Below, in pieces: positions 7,922 through 14,851 of a stretch of 38,032 bases of DNA. The notes under the pieces were generated by a model that ran no database searches, was not told the origin of the DNA, and worked only from the letters and a program-made list of their open reading frames with translations. This DNA is from a virus. The translations under genes and the position numbers were made by a program. Positions within the stretch are counted from its first letter, which is position 1; every line of letters starts with the position of its first letter. The stretch lies in IMG/VR virus record IMGVR_UViG_3300037674_000751, positions 1 through 38,032 of that record; one strand, given 5' to 3'.

Positions 7922-8401
7922 ATGATGCAAATAAAATGCACAGGTGGTACAAAAAATCAAAAGAAATATGCTAAATCTATGGCATTTTTTTGTGCTGGAA
8001 AACTCATGCACAGAAATTTAAGTGATAATATCAGCTTACGAATTAAGTTCTCGAATACCTTATACAAAAAATACGGAAATCTAGGTAATGTTACGTGGGA
8101 AGATGACAATTATAATCCACGTGAATTTTTCATGGAAATTGACAGTACTGTAAGGCTCCGTAGAATACTAGAAAGTGTAGCCCATGAAATGGTGCATTTG
8201 AAACAATTTGCCAAGGGCGAAATGCGGGATATGATGACTGCTGATAAGACAGAATGGCTAGGTCAATCAATGCATTCTAAAAGTGTTGACTACTATGATT
8301 TACCCTGGGAAATCGAAGCACATGGCCGTGAATGTGGCCTCTTTGTTCGCTGGGCAGAAGCTCATAAATTAGGAAAACGAAGGTGGACATGGGATCGATA
8401 A
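7922..8401 (+). CDS. SprT-like zinc metallopeptidase
   Basis: 159 residues with the zinc-protease motif HEMVH (His88-Glu89, His92) followed by LKQFAKGEM, as in SprT/Spartan-type proteins. The rest, including DLPWEIEAHGRE with a candidate third ligand, fits a small SprT-like domain without the C-terminal zinc ribbon. In eukaryotes Spartan cleaves DNA-protein crosslinks; the bacterial and phage role is poorly known. ATG 7922 is preferred because GAGG lies at 7910-7913. Its TAA stop lies within the late octamer of clpP, 28 nt before that ATG, so two proteases are neighbours but under different promoters. Confidence 0.82.
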   Translation: MMQIKCTGGTKNQKKYAKSMAFFCAGKLMHRNLSDNISLRIKFSNTLYKKYGNLGNVTWEDDNYNPREFFMEIDSTVRLRRILESVAHEMVHLKQFAKGEMRDMMTADKTEWLGQSMHSKSVDYYDLPWEIEAHGRECGLFVRWAEAHKLGKRRWTWDR

Positions 8402-8404
8402 ATA
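8397..8404 (+). promoter_or_regulatory. Late promoter octamer GATAAATA before clpP
   Basis: Seven of eight matches to the T4 late consensus. Octamer positions 3-5 are the TAA stop of the SprT-like gene. The clpP ATG follows 24 nt later, so a leader of about 19 nt is expected. Confidence 0.65.
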
Positions 8405-8428
8405 CGTATGGGGACGGGTTAACCATAT

Positions 8429-8995
8429 ATGAGCACCAAAAAGATAGAAGATTTTACAGCCGCGGATCGTATCGATATAAAGCTTCTCGAGAGCAACTGT
8501 CATTACCTGTCAGGTGAACTTTGCGAGGAAAATATTGGTAATGCGATCAAATGGATTCTCTTCGAGAATCTAGAGAAAAAACCCAAAAAGACTTTAACTC
8601 TTTACGTCAACTCAGTTGGTGGTGACTTATACGAATCCTTTGGACTTATTGATATTATGCGTGATTCTTATCATCATATATCTACTATCGGTATTGGTGC
8701 TGTGATGAGTGCAGGACTTCTTGTTTTTGCCGCTGGCTCCCCAGGCAAAAGATATATTGGTAAAAATACAGGAATTATGAATCACCAACATAGTGATTCA
8801 GTTGATGCTAAAATGCATGATATGAAAGCCCAGATGAAAGAAAATGCTAATTGTGAGCAAAGATGTTTCCAAATTCTACGTGACGCAACTGGATTTTCAT
8901 TAGCAGATGTTCGTAAGAAATTTAATAATCCTTCAGATCAATACTTTACAGCTAAACAAATGGTAGACCTTAAGTTAGCTGATCAAATTTTATAG
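8429..8995 (+). CDS. clpP: ClpP-like serine protease
   Basis: 188 residues of the ClpP (S14) family. The triad is complete: Ser94 in GAVMSAG, His119 in IMNHQHSD (25 residues apart, as in E. coli ClpP S97/H122) and Asp170 in SDQYFTA. LYVNSVGGDLYESFGLID matches the ClpP substrate-groove strand. The usual N-terminal propeptide is not evident. It lies under a late-type promoter, unlike most host-takeover genes, so it may act in virion maturation (some phage head proteases are ClpP-like) or change host Clp activity late. ClpS at 1648 is the other Clp gene; no Clp ATPase is in the window. Confidence 0.9.
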   Translation: MSTKKIEDFTAADRIDIKLLESNCHYLSGELCEENIGNAIKWILFENLEKKPKKTLTLYVNSVGGDLYESFGLIDIMRDSYHHISTIGIGAVMSAGLLVFAAGSPGKRYIGKNTGIMNHQHSDSVDAKMHDMKAQMKENANCEQRCFQILRDATGFSLADVRKKFNNPSDQYFTAKQMVDLKLADQIL

Positions 8996-9001
8996 CCTTT
9001 T

Positions 9002-9017
9002 TCGGTTGACAAACCGA
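9002..9017. promoter_or_regulatory. Inverted repeat over the -35 box
   Basis: TCGGTT and AACCGA are perfect 6-bp arms around GACA and together contain the -35 box of the next promoter. It may be a repressor site or a short terminator for clpP, since TTT follows. Confidence 0.4.
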
Positions 9018-9034
9018 TTTGTAGATGTTATTAT
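9006..9034 (+). promoter_or_regulatory. Sigma-70 promoter (TTGACA-17-TATTAT)
   Basis: -35 TTGACA at 9006-9011 and -10 TATTAT at 9029-9034, 17 bp apart, preceded by GG as in several other promoters here. It drives the 242-residue gene at 9065. Confidence 0.8.
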
Positions 9035-9064
9035 AGTAATATAATAATTAGGCAAGAGGCATTT

Positions 9065-9793
9065 ATGGCAACCAAAAAACCCCAAGAACAAACATTTCCA
9101 GCAGTAGACGTAATTGCGACTGCATTCGCAGTACATCGAATTAACGAAGGATACTTTAGAGAAACCCGTCGTTTTTCAACTGAGGGTCAGAACACTCTTT
9201 TTTCTAATAAAGAAGCTATAACTTATCAGCTTGAGGTTGAAAATAAGAAATACAACCCACCAGATTTTAAAAGATTTAGAGTAAGAAAGGCAGATAGAAA
9301 ACACGCTGAAGAGGCTCTTCAGTGGCTGTCTAGAGAAAATGCACTTAATATTATTGCTGGTAACTTATCAGACTTTATGGATTCGCTAATGAAATATATT
9401 TCAAGCGATAAATTAAGTAAGAATAGTTACGGTGTTGTTGCTGTAGTTCCTAAAGTATATTTTGAAGGCTCAAAGAAAAAGACAATTAAAAAACAACTAA
9501 AAACGTCATTTAGAGAAAGCAGACACATCGGCAATATCGGTGAACCTGTAACAGGAATGTTTACTCTTAATGAAATTAAATTTATCGATAAATTTACTTG
9601 TCATGTATGCAATGGAAGTATAGATGGTAATCTTGTAAGTTTCTTCAAAAACTTTGATCAAACTAAAGCATTACCAAAAGAAGGCACAACTTTTCATCTA
9701 AAAGCTAAGGTTAAAAGACACGGTGAAAACTTTATCACCAAGTTTCCAGAAACCCAGTTAAATTACGCAAGATTTAAGGTTGACAATAAATAA
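9065..9793 (+). CDS. Conserved phage hypothetical protein, 242 aa
   Basis: Not recognised by function. Basic, soluble protein with a helical middle (around residues 78-125) and a C-terminal half of predicted strands (about 155-242: IGNIGEPVTGMFTLNEIKF and TTFHLKAKVKRHGENF) that could form an OB- or SH3-like barrel. A nucleic-acid-binding role is only a guess from charge and strand pattern. It has its own sigma-70 promoter with the -35 box inside an inverted repeat. The -35 box of the next promoter overlaps its final codons, showing how tightly the region is packed. Confidence 0.8.
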   Translation: MATKKPQEQTFPAVDVIATAFAVHRINEGYFRETRRFSTEGQNTLFSNKEAITYQLEVENKKYNPPDFKRFRVRKADRKHAEEALQWLSRENALNIIAGNLSDFMDSLMKYISSDKLSKNSYGVVAVVPKVYFEGSKKKTIKKQLKTSFRESRHIGNIGEPVTGMFTLNEIKFIDKFTCHVCNGSIDGNLVSFFKNFDQTKALPKEGTTFHLKAKVKRHGENFITKFPETQLNYARFKVDNK

Positions 9794-9808
9794 AATATAT
9801 AGTATAGT
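9780..9808 (+). promoter_or_regulatory. Sigma-70 promoter (TTGACA-17-TATAGT)
   Basis: TTGACA at 9780-9785 lies inside the end of the previous gene; TATAGT at 9803-9808; 17-bp spacing. It drives the run of small genes including bS21. Confidence 0.82.
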
Positions 9809-9867
9809 ATTAGGATGTTCACAATCACAGATATAAGAAGTACTGCCAAGCATACAGGAGCAAGACA

Positions 9868-10092
9868 ATGGCCGATGAACAACAGTACAAGGTACCAGAG
9901 TATATTACAATGGATGATGCCCTTCAGGACGATGATTGGGGGCTTATCATTAACGCAAGTGGTGAACTTAAAGGAATTTACATTCCAAAGGGATCTGAAC
10001 ACGAAGAAGTGCCAGAATCAATTATGGAAATTTGTGAAGCATATTTCGGAGTTGATTGGGCTGAAGAGGATACATTCAGAACATTACATTAA
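9868..10092 (+). CDS. Small acidic hypothetical protein, 74 aa
   Basis: Not recognised. Strongly acidic (many Asp and Glu), globular, with no membrane segment. A longer overlapping frame from 9815 was rejected because this one has AGGAG at 9856-9860, correct spacing to ATG 9868, and regular coding composition. Acidic small early proteins in phages often mimic DNA or bind host polymerase, but nothing here proves that. It is first in an operon with bS21, starting 60 nt after a sigma-70 -10 box. Confidence 0.75.
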   Translation: MADEQQYKVPEYITMDDALQDDDWGLIINASGELKGIYIPKGSEHEEVPESIMEICEAYFGVDWAEEDTFRTLH

Positions 10093-10104
10093 AACAGGAG
10101 GATT

Positions 10105-10302
10105 ATGGAAGTAATCGTTAGAAATAATAATGTAGAGAAAGCATTACGTATTTTGAAAAAGAAGATCAAGAAAGAAGGTCTTATGACAGAATTACGTGAA
10201 CGTCAATACTACATTAAGCCAAGCGAAAGACGAAGACTTGCTAAGAAACGTGGAATTGCAAGAGTGGCTAAAGAACGAGCAAAACGTGAAGCTATAATGT
10301 AA
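10105..10302 (+). CDS. rpsU: Ribosomal protein bS21
   Basis: 65 residues matching bacterial S21: an N-terminal strand (MEVIVRNNNVEKALRILKKK), the motif LRERQYYIKPSERRR corresponding to bS21 VRRREFYEKPTTERKR, and a basic C-terminal helix rich in Lys and Arg. bS21 sits on the 30S platform near the anti-Shine-Dalgarno and helps initiation. Phage copies, including in pelagiphage HTVC008M, are known. A very strong AGGAGG (10096-10101) stands before the ATG. A phage bS21 could bias ribosomes to phage mRNAs, which is of interest given the leaderless-looking late genes in this window; that link is inference. Confidence 0.93.
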   Translation: MEVIVRNNNVEKALRILKKKIKKEGLMTELRERQYYIKPSERRRLAKKRGIARVAKERAKREAIM

Positions 10303-10335
10303 AACAGTAACTATGGATAAGTAGAGTGAGGATCC

Positions 10336-10581
10336 ATGAGTTACGAGTTTGAAGATTATAGAAAAAGGAAAGAAGAACCAAACATAGGTTCTTGGCCGTT
10401 CTGGATTCTACCTCCACAAGACGCATCAGGATATATATTTAGAATGATGTTGTTATTATTTGCAATACCGTTAGTATTTTTAGGATATCTATTTACACCA
10501 GCAACAACATTTATTTGGTGGGTCATATTTGATTTAATAGAATATATTAAAATTAAACGAGGAAGAGGATTTTTACCATGA
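10336..10581 (+). CDS. Small membrane protein, 81 aa
   Basis: A charged N-terminus (residues 1-18) is followed by WPFWILPP and one or two hydrophobic segments (about 35-52 and 55-68), then a basic tail ending KIKRGRGFLP. This suggests an inner-membrane protein with short loops. ATG 10336 has GTGAGGA just upstream. It overlaps the next gene by 4 nt (ATGA). The function is unknown; a two-segment small membrane protein could be a holin, but the location in an early-type operon argues against that. Confidence 0.7.
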   Translation: MSYEFEDYRKRKEEPNIGSWPFWILPPQDASGYIFRMMLLLFAIPLVFLGYLFTPATTFIWWVIFDLIEYIKIKRGRGFLP

Positions 10582-10823
10582 ACCAAATGACTTCTACCTG
10601 GGGTGACACCGCAGAAGTTACAAATACTGATACTGATAATACTGTAACTGGTGAAGTACATCACTTTAAACACGAAGACTTTTTAAGTATAGTATTGAAT
10701 AGGGCAGTTAAAATAGATTTAAGATACAATCCACGTAGTAAATTTTATGTTGGAAGTAAAGGTGGAATGGAATTTATTAGCAAAGGTCCGAAAGAATACA
10801 TACATAATGAAACTAGCAGATAA
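10578..10823 (+). CDS. Hypothetical protein, 81 aa
   Basis: Not recognised. The N-terminal 25 residues are rich in Thr, Asp and Asn, probably disordered. The rest (HHFKHEDFLSIVLNRAVKI to the end) looks like a small alpha/beta domain. It overlaps the membrane protein by 4 nt and its end overlaps the 2OG oxygenase start by 17 nt, consistent with translational coupling in a single operon. Confidence 0.65.
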   Translation: MNQMTSTWGDTAEVTNTDTDNTVTGEVHHFKHEDFLSIVLNRAVKIDLRYNPRSKFYVGSKGGMEFISKGPKEYIHNETSR

Positions 10824-11313
10824 AATTTCAGTACTTGATAACTTTATATCACTTGAACAACTACAAACTATTCGTGAAACTATTTTAAATGGCCAATGGG
10901 GTCTTCATAAGAGTACAAACGAAGGCATGGAATTTTTAAATATGGATGTAACTGACAATCCATATTATAACACAGAATTATTAAATCATATTAACCAAAA
11001 ATTAAACACAAATTTTAAACTAGGAAGAGTATATTTTAACGGACAATGGTTTGGCCGTGATGGTGCTTTTCATATAGATGACGATGACGGGAATAATCAT
11101 ACTGTTATAATATATACTAACCAAGTATATACATTTGGATGGGGCGGCTTTACAGAATTTATAGATCCTGAAACAAAAGAAAATGTCACAGTTACCCCTA
11201 CCTTATATAGGGCTGTCTCTTTTCCAGCTAATATATTACATAAAGCATACGCATTTACACACCAAGATTGTCCAATGCGTACATCATTAAATTTTAAACT
11301 AGAAGGTGAATAA
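10807..11313 (+). CDS. 2OG-Fe(II) oxygenase family protein
   Basis: 168 residues. Fe(II) ligands His89 and Asp91 in FHIDDDDG, distal His145 in ILHKAYAF, and Arg158 in CPMRTSLNF (2-oxoglutarate binding) form the HxD...H...R pattern on a jelly-roll of usual length. Start is ATG 10807; an in-frame ATG at 10747 would lie deep inside the previous gene. Likely a hydroxylase of unknown substrate. The next gene starts on its last base. It is one of six such candidates in this window. Confidence 0.82.
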   Translation: MKLADKISVLDNFISLEQLQTIRETILNGQWGLHKSTNEGMEFLNMDVTDNPYYNTELLNHINQKLNTNFKLGRVYFNGQWFGRDGAFHIDDDDGNNHTVIIYTNQVYTFGWGGFTEFIDPETKENVTVTPTLYRAVSFPANILHKAYAFTHQDCPMRTSLNFKLEGE

Positions 11314-11621
11314 TGGATACTCCAAAAAAAGATATAACATTTGTAAAAGAAGCAATGGCAATGTTAAAAGGCATTCCGACACAGGATGACTTAATTAAGG
11401 CTTTACAAATACAAGTAGCGACAGTTACATTTTTAAAATTAGACGGTGACGAAAGGATAATGACTTGTACTAAAAATCTTAAAGTTATTCCAGAAGCTAA
11501 TCATCCTAAGACAGATAAAAAAGGTAAAGAAGGTAATGTTAACGTCTGGGATTTAAACGCACAAGGTTGGAGATCGTTTAAATACGATAGAGTAAAGAAA
11601 GTCGAAATTAATGAAGCCTAA
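11313..11621 (+). CDS. SH3 beta-barrel fold protein (DUF2693-like)
   Basis: 102 residues. The C-terminal half, VTFLKLDGDERIMTCT ... VWDLNAQGWRSFKYDRV, resembles the DUF2693 / SH3 beta-barrel fold proteins common in T4-like phages (TFxKxDGxxRxMxCT and VWDLxxxGWRSF motifs). The N-terminal 35 residues are helical. It is a small, probably nucleic-acid or protein-binding module whose function is unknown. It starts on the last base of the oxygenase gene and overlaps dCMP deaminase by 11 nt. Confidence 0.75.
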   Translation: MDTPKKDITFVKEAMAMLKGIPTQDDLIKALQIQVATVTFLKLDGDERIMTCTKNLKVIPEANHPKTDKKGKEGNVNVWDLNAQGWRSFKYDRVKKVEINEA

Positions 11622-12039
11622 GTTTATTGATGCATACATGGATGTTGCAGAACGCTTTGGCCAACTGTCAACTGCTAGAAGATTAAATGTTGGTGCTATT
11701 ATTGTAAAGGATAATAGAATCATAAGCATTGGTTATAATGGTATGCCGAGTGGTTGGGATAATAACTGCGAAATTGAACTAGACGAAGGCAAATTAAAAT
11801 CCAAACCTGAAGTACTTCATGCAGAATCAAATGCAATTGCCAAATTAGCAAGGTCAAATGAAAGTGGAGAAAACTCTACATTATTCTTAACTCACAGTCC
11901 TTGTTTAGAATGTTCAAAATTAATTTATCAAAGCGGTATCACAACCGTTTATTACAAACATGAATACCGATCGCAAGACGGAGTAGAGTTTCTTAATAAA
12001 AGTAAAATCAACGTGCATTGTGTAAATGCAAATGGATAA
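11611..12039 (+). CDS. dCMP deaminase
   Basis: 142 residues of the zinc cytidine/deoxycytidylate deaminase family. His70-Ala-Glu72 and Pro97-Cys98-x-x-Cys101 give the zinc and catalytic site. GYNGMPSGWD is the typical dCMP-deaminase loop. It converts dCMP to dUMP, supplying dTMP synthesis in an AT-rich phage. No thymidylate synthase is in the window. It overlaps the previous gene by 11 nt and the next by 14 nt. Confidence 0.92.
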   Translation: MKPKFIDAYMDVAERFGQLSTARRLNVGAIIVKDNRIISIGYNGMPSGWDNNCEIELDEGKLKSKPEVLHAESNAIAKLARSNESGENSTLFLTHSPCLECSKLIYQSGITTVYYKHEYRSQDGVEFLNKSKINVHCVNANG

Positions 12040-12265
12040 AAAATCACCCAATGCATATTATTCAAATGATATATTATCCAAATACGAATCTTTAGACAAA
12101 TATTCACTAGTCTTTATACTAACAAAAATGATACGAAAAGGTATCGCCAAATCCCAACATGATGCTTTAAAGCAATTAGAGGAAGGAGTTGATCTCACAA
12201 ACTTGTTCGTTGAGGAAGAGCCGGAAATAAGTACTAATGATGAAGAAATTAAAGAAACCCCGTAA
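12026..12265 (+). CDS. Hypothetical protein, 79 aa
   Basis: Not recognised. A helical core (about residues 15-58, SKYESLDKYSLVFILTKMIR) and an acidic tail (EEEPEISTNDEEIKE). The start could be ATG 12026 or 12032. It overlaps both neighbours, consistent with a compact early or middle operon. No membrane segment is evident. Confidence 0.6.
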   Translation: MQMDKKSPNAYYSNDILSKYESLDKYSLVFILTKMIRKGIAKSQHDALKQLEEGVDLTNLFVEEEPEISTNDEEIKETP

Positions 12266-12446
12266 AGACTTTTCTGGTGATTTGATTAGAGTTAATATTT
12301 TAAAACAGGAAATTGCGTTGTATAAAACACTACTTCGACCTCATGATACAGGTCATATTCATACAACTATAAGTTTTCTTCAAGAACGTGTTGACCATTT
12401 GGAAGGGAAATGCAAGGAAATGTATGTCCCTGAATTTCAGGAGTAG
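12237..12446 (+). CDS. Small basic coiled-coil hypothetical protein, 69 aa
   Basis: Basic N-terminus (MMKKLKKPRK), then helices with heptad-like hydrophobics (about 18-60). Two consecutive ATG codons (12237 and 12240). It overlaps the previous gene by 29 nt and stops 1 nt before the next start. Function unknown. Confidence 0.6.
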   Translation: MMKKLKKPRKDFSGDLIRVNILKQEIALYKTLLRPHDTGHIHTTISFLQERVDHLEGKCKEMYVPEFQE

Positions 12447-12447
12447 T

Positions 12448-12822
12448 ATGTATTGGTATATCATCTTTATATTTTATTTAGGAAACACCCCAACTAACCA
12501 ACCAGCTTATATTGAATATCAAAAAGAAATTTTTACAAATAGATGGGATTGTGCAACTTACTTAGAAGAACATAGAAATGAATTGCTTGAGGGGATATTA
12601 CAAGCTAAACCAAATATTGATAAAGTCCGTTCTAATATATTATGTGTAGATGAAAGAAAATTACAAGAGTTAGAAGAATCAAATGACAGAGTTAAGTACA
12701 GAAAGTATATTAAAAACAATGCCCCTGTAGCTGAGTGGTTTAGCAAGGTCTTTGTAAGTCCTAGACGGGGGTTCGATTCCCTCCGGGGGCTCCAAGCACC
12801 CATTATTAGCCTTAGAGGATAG
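12448..12822 (+). CDS. Envelope-type hypothetical protein whose frame reads through tRNA-Thr
   Basis: 124 residues from ATG 12448, preceded by GGAG (12440-12443). The longer frame from 12388 lies inside the previous gene and is not preferred. The N-terminus MYWYIIFIFYLG is hydrophobic (signal or anchor). Residues 1-91 look like a normal protein with two cysteines (Cys35 and Cys67). From residue 92 to 116 the frame is the tRNA-Thr gene itself, and the last 8 residues are beyond it. The original C-terminus may therefore have been replaced when the tRNA was acquired. Product length and function are uncertain. Confidence 0.55.
   Translation: MYWYIIFIFYLGNTPTNQPAYIEYQKEIFTNRWDCATYLEEHRNELLEGILQAKPNIDKVRSNILCVDERKLQELEESNDRVKYRKYIKNNAPVAEWFSKVFVSPRRGFDSLRGLQAPIISLRG
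12683..12711 (+). promoter_or_regulatory. Sigma-70 promoter for tRNA-Thr (ATGACA-17-TATATT)
   Basis: Five of six matches in each box, 17-bp spacing, inside the upstream coding region. The -10 box ends 9 nt before the mature tRNA start, so transcription would begin almost at the tRNA 5' end. Confidence 0.6.
12721..12794 (+). tRNA. tRNA-Thr (anticodon TGT)
   Basis: Cloverleaf: acceptor GCCCCTG pairing with CGGGGGC, D stem GCTG/TAGC, anticodon loop TTTGTAA (anticodon TGT), T arm with loop TTCGATT, discriminator T and encoded CCA (12792-12794). One T-T mismatch occurs in the anticodon stem (AGGTC/GTCCT). It reads ACA, a frequent codon in this AT-rich sequence. The gene lies inside the 3' part of the frame at 12448. 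Confidence 0.88.
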
Positions 12823-12831
12823 GAGATAACA

Positions 12832-13011
12832 ATGCAACGATTATTTAGAGTATATGATTCAAAAACACGAAAATTCGAAACTGAAAACTTCGAAAATAAA
12901 ATGGATGCTAAAAAGCTTCGCGATGAGCTAAACGAGAAAGGAAAAACAACCGCTCGTTTTACAGTTTCTAGAGGCGAAGACCATTTAATGGGTACCTCAC
13001 GAAATAAATGA
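12832..13011 (+). CDS. Small basic hypothetical protein, 59 aa
   Basis: ATG 12832 with AGGAG at 12821-12825. 59 residues, beginning MQRLFRVYDSKTRKFET, rich in Lys, Arg, Glu and Asn, no membrane segment. Two strands, a helix (MDAKKLRDELNEKG) and another strand suggest a small alpha/beta domain. It overlaps the oxygenase at 13008 by 4 nt (ATGA), supporting that it is translated. Function unknown. Confidence 0.65.
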   Translation: MQRLFRVYDSKTRKFETENFENKMDAKKLRDELNEKGKTTARFTVSRGEDHLMGTSRNK

Positions 13012-13835
13012 ATAAAGAAACTGAAGAATTTTATTTAGAACATAAAGATAAAACTTGGGACTTACCTAAGTTTCCAGATGACACTATAGATGAAACTGAT
13101 GCTGTAGCAGTTACTAAATGGATTATAACACAAATGCGTGACGGAAACATGGGCTGGTGTGAACTGAATCTTATGAACGTAAAAGGAGGAGAATTTGTTC
13201 CATTAGCTTGGCACCATATGGGTCAAATAGAAACTCAATTAATAGACGAAGAAAATCTTTATACAAAATATGAAAATCCTAGCCACGAAGGTGCATACGG
13301 TTGTACCTTATTTGGAGAAGATGGGGATAGAACTAATCTTAAAGAAGCATATGATACAAAAGGTGCCTTTTCAAAAGAACTGATGCCTAAAATTCCTAAT
13401 ATTACAGCCTGGTGGGATGGAGATTTCCCAGCTGGTTCATATAATAAAATACGTTTTGTAAAACTTGAACCTAACGGATCTATTGGGCCACATAATGATA
13501 ATATAAATCCAAATAAAGAAGAACTATTAGACGACCAAAAATCTATTTGGCCAATTACAGTATCACTAAAAGAACCTGGAAAGAAATGTCATACAGTAGT
13601 TGAAGATTTTGGAACTGTACCGATTTCTGAAGGTAAAGTATATATTTTAAATCCTTATCGAAAACACATTATGGTTAACACATCAGTAACTGAACCATCT
13701 ATTCATATGAACGTTCAGGCAACTGTTGGTTGGAGATTTGGAGAATTTACAAACTGTATATGTAGAAGCTATTTTGAAACAGAAGGAAGACTAGGAAAAG
13801 ATTACTTACGAGTTCCTCGATCACTATTTAGGTAA
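13008..13835 (+). CDS. Aspartyl/asparaginyl beta-hydroxylase-like 2OG oxygenase
   Basis: 275 residues. IRFVKLEPNGSIGPHNDN (about 148-165) matches the Asp/Asn beta-hydroxylase cupin, with Fe ligands His162 and Asp164; distal His220 lies in YRKHIMVNTS. The Arg expected before the following I/VH motif is a Ser (SIHMN), so cosubstrate binding may differ. The N-terminal ~140 residues are an unassigned domain. It overlaps the 59-residue gene by 4 nt and lies 3 nt before a second oxygenase, so the two form a tandem pair. Substrate unknown. Confidence 0.75.
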   Translation: MNKETEEFYLEHKDKTWDLPKFPDDTIDETDAVAVTKWIITQMRDGNMGWCELNLMNVKGGEFVPLAWHHMGQIETQLIDEENLYTKYENPSHEGAYGCTLFGEDGDRTNLKEAYDTKGAFSKELMPKIPNITAWWDGDFPAGSYNKIRFVKLEPNGSIGPHNDNINPNKEELLDDQKSIWPITVSLKEPGKKCHTVVEDFGTVPISEGKVYILNPYRKHIMVNTSVTEPSIHMNVQATVGWRFGEFTNCICRSYFETEGRLGKDYLRVPRSLFR

Positions 13836-13838
13836 AAA

Positions 13839-14426
13839 ATGTTTTGGATTAATTCAACATCAGATAATAAAGAATTCTTTTATATAATAAGAAATGTCTT
13901 AAATGATGCTTTGTTGGAAGAATTAGAACAATATGTAAAACAACATGACCTTTTACAACCAGCTAAATTTATTACTGACGAAGCAGATGGGGATCAAAAT
14001 CCAAATGTACGGGTAACAGAAATAGCTTGGATTGATACTCGATCAAATTCAGATTTATATAGTAAACTAACAGCCGTAACTACTAAAGCTAATCACGAGT
14101 ATTTTAATTTTATTCTTACATACATAGAAACTCTCCAATATAGTGTATATCCACCAGGTGGACATTATAAGTGTCACGCCGATGCCGCCTTAAAAGGAAT
14201 AAATGGTGATGCAAGAAAGTTATCATTTTCTATTGGATTAAATGATGAAGACGAATATCAAGGTGGTGAACTTGAAATATGGACAGGTGGTGATAATAAA
14301 ATTTTTAAATTACACAAATATGAAATGGTTTTATTCCCTTCTTGGATACCTCACCAAGTCCATCCTATTACAAAAGGTACTCGAAAGTCATTAGTTGGAT
14401 GGATACATGGTCCTGATTTCACATAA
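13839..14426 (+). CDS. Prolyl-4-hydroxylase-type 2OG-Fe(II) oxygenase
   Basis: 195 residues with the PKHD/P4H pattern: YPPGGHYKCHADA (His113, Asp115), GGELEIW, FPSWIPHQVHPITKGTRKSL (distal His172, Arg182). The whole domain is complete. This type hydroxylates proline or lysine residues or small molecules. It is the last gene before a sigma-70 promoter and follows the oxygenase at 13008 by 3 nt. PKHD oxygenases are common in T4-like marine phages with unknown substrate. Confidence 0.9.
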   Translation: MFWINSTSDNKEFFYIIRNVLNDALLEELEQYVKQHDLLQPAKFITDEADGDQNPNVRVTEIAWIDTRSNSDLYSKLTAVTTKANHEYFNFILTYIETLQYSVYPPGGHYKCHADAALKGINGDARKLSFSIGLNDEDEYQGGELEIWTGGDNKIFKLHKYEMVLFPSWIPHQVHPITKGTRKSLVGWIHGPDFT

Positions 14427-14441
14427 TTGGTGGACAAGAGG

Positions 14442-14470
14442 TTGACAGAGATAAAGTATTATAGTACAAT
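14442..14470 (+). promoter_or_regulatory. Sigma-70 promoter (TTGACA-17-TACAAT)
   Basis: TTGACA at 14442-14447, TACAAT at 14465-14470, 17-bp spacing, GG before the -35. It gives a ~50-nt leader for the winged-helix gene. Confidence 0.82.
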
Positions 14471-14483
14471 AGTAAAACTTGAA

Positions 14484-14501
14484 TGAGAGATTAGTCTCTC
14501 A
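14484..14501 (+). promoter_or_regulatory. Leader hairpin TGAGAGA-TTAG-TCTCTCA
   Basis: A perfect 7-bp stem with a tetraloop in the 5' leader of the winged-helix gene, ending 11 nt before AAGGAGG (14511-14517). It may stabilise the mRNA or be an operator for the encoded protein. Confidence 0.5.
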
Positions 14502-14525
14502 CTTATTAATAAGGAGGTTTCTATA

Positions 14526-14771
14526 ATGAAGCAAACAATTCAAGACTCAGTTCTAACTGCTCTTAAGAGTGGAAAAGAACTAACAAGTAATCAAATCGCA
14601 ACACGATTTGGTGCGGGTAATCCGCAATCGGTAATCCAGAGCTTACGTTTTTCTGGCCATGCTGTCTATCTTAATACCAAAAAGAACGGTACTAGGAAGT
14701 ACAGACTTGGAACGCCGAGCAGAGCAGTTGTAGCCGCTGGTTACAAAGCACTTGCAACAGCAGTTAACTAA
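14526..14771 (+). CDS. Winged-helix DNA-binding protein, 81 aa
   Basis: 81 basic residues. SVLTALKSGKELTSNQIATRFGAGNPQSVIQSLRFSGH is a helix-turn-helix followed by a wing-like hairpin (VYLNTKKNGTRKYRLG). AAGGAGG (14511-14517) is a strong ribosome binding site. With a consensus promoter, a leader hairpin and a clear terminator, it is a single-gene transcription unit, probably expressed at high level. Likely a small transcription factor or DNA-packing protein; operator unknown, with the hairpin and the 9002 inverted repeat as candidates. Confidence 0.78.
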   Translation: MKQTIQDSVLTALKSGKELTSNQIATRFGAGNPQSVIQSLRFSGHAVYLNTKKNGTRKYRLGTPSRAVVAAGYKALATAVN

Positions 14772-14798
14772 GATTTTCTAGTTAATTCAATCCTAAAA

Positions 14799-14836
14799 AT
14801 GGGTGGCACCACTACTGGTGTTGCCCATTTTTTTTG
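14799..14836 (+). terminator. Rho-independent terminator
   Basis: ATGGGTGGCACCA pairs with TGGTGTTGCCCAT (13 bp with G-U wobbles) around loop CTACT, followed by eight T. An A-rich run (AAAAA) precedes it, so it could work in both directions. It is the clearest terminator in the window. Confidence 0.88.
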
Positions 14837-14851
14837 AAGTAAATAGTACTA

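Noticed and set aside
9785-9792. AATAAATA late-like octamer
   Set aside because: It lies inside the spacer of a consensus sigma-70 promoter and 75 nt before the next gene, so it is probably chance in AT-rich DNA.
9815-10114. Overlapping 99-residue forward frame
   Set aside because: The frame from 9868 has a good ribosome site (AGGAG at 9856) and the bS21 gene starts at 10105; the other frame has no site and odd composition.
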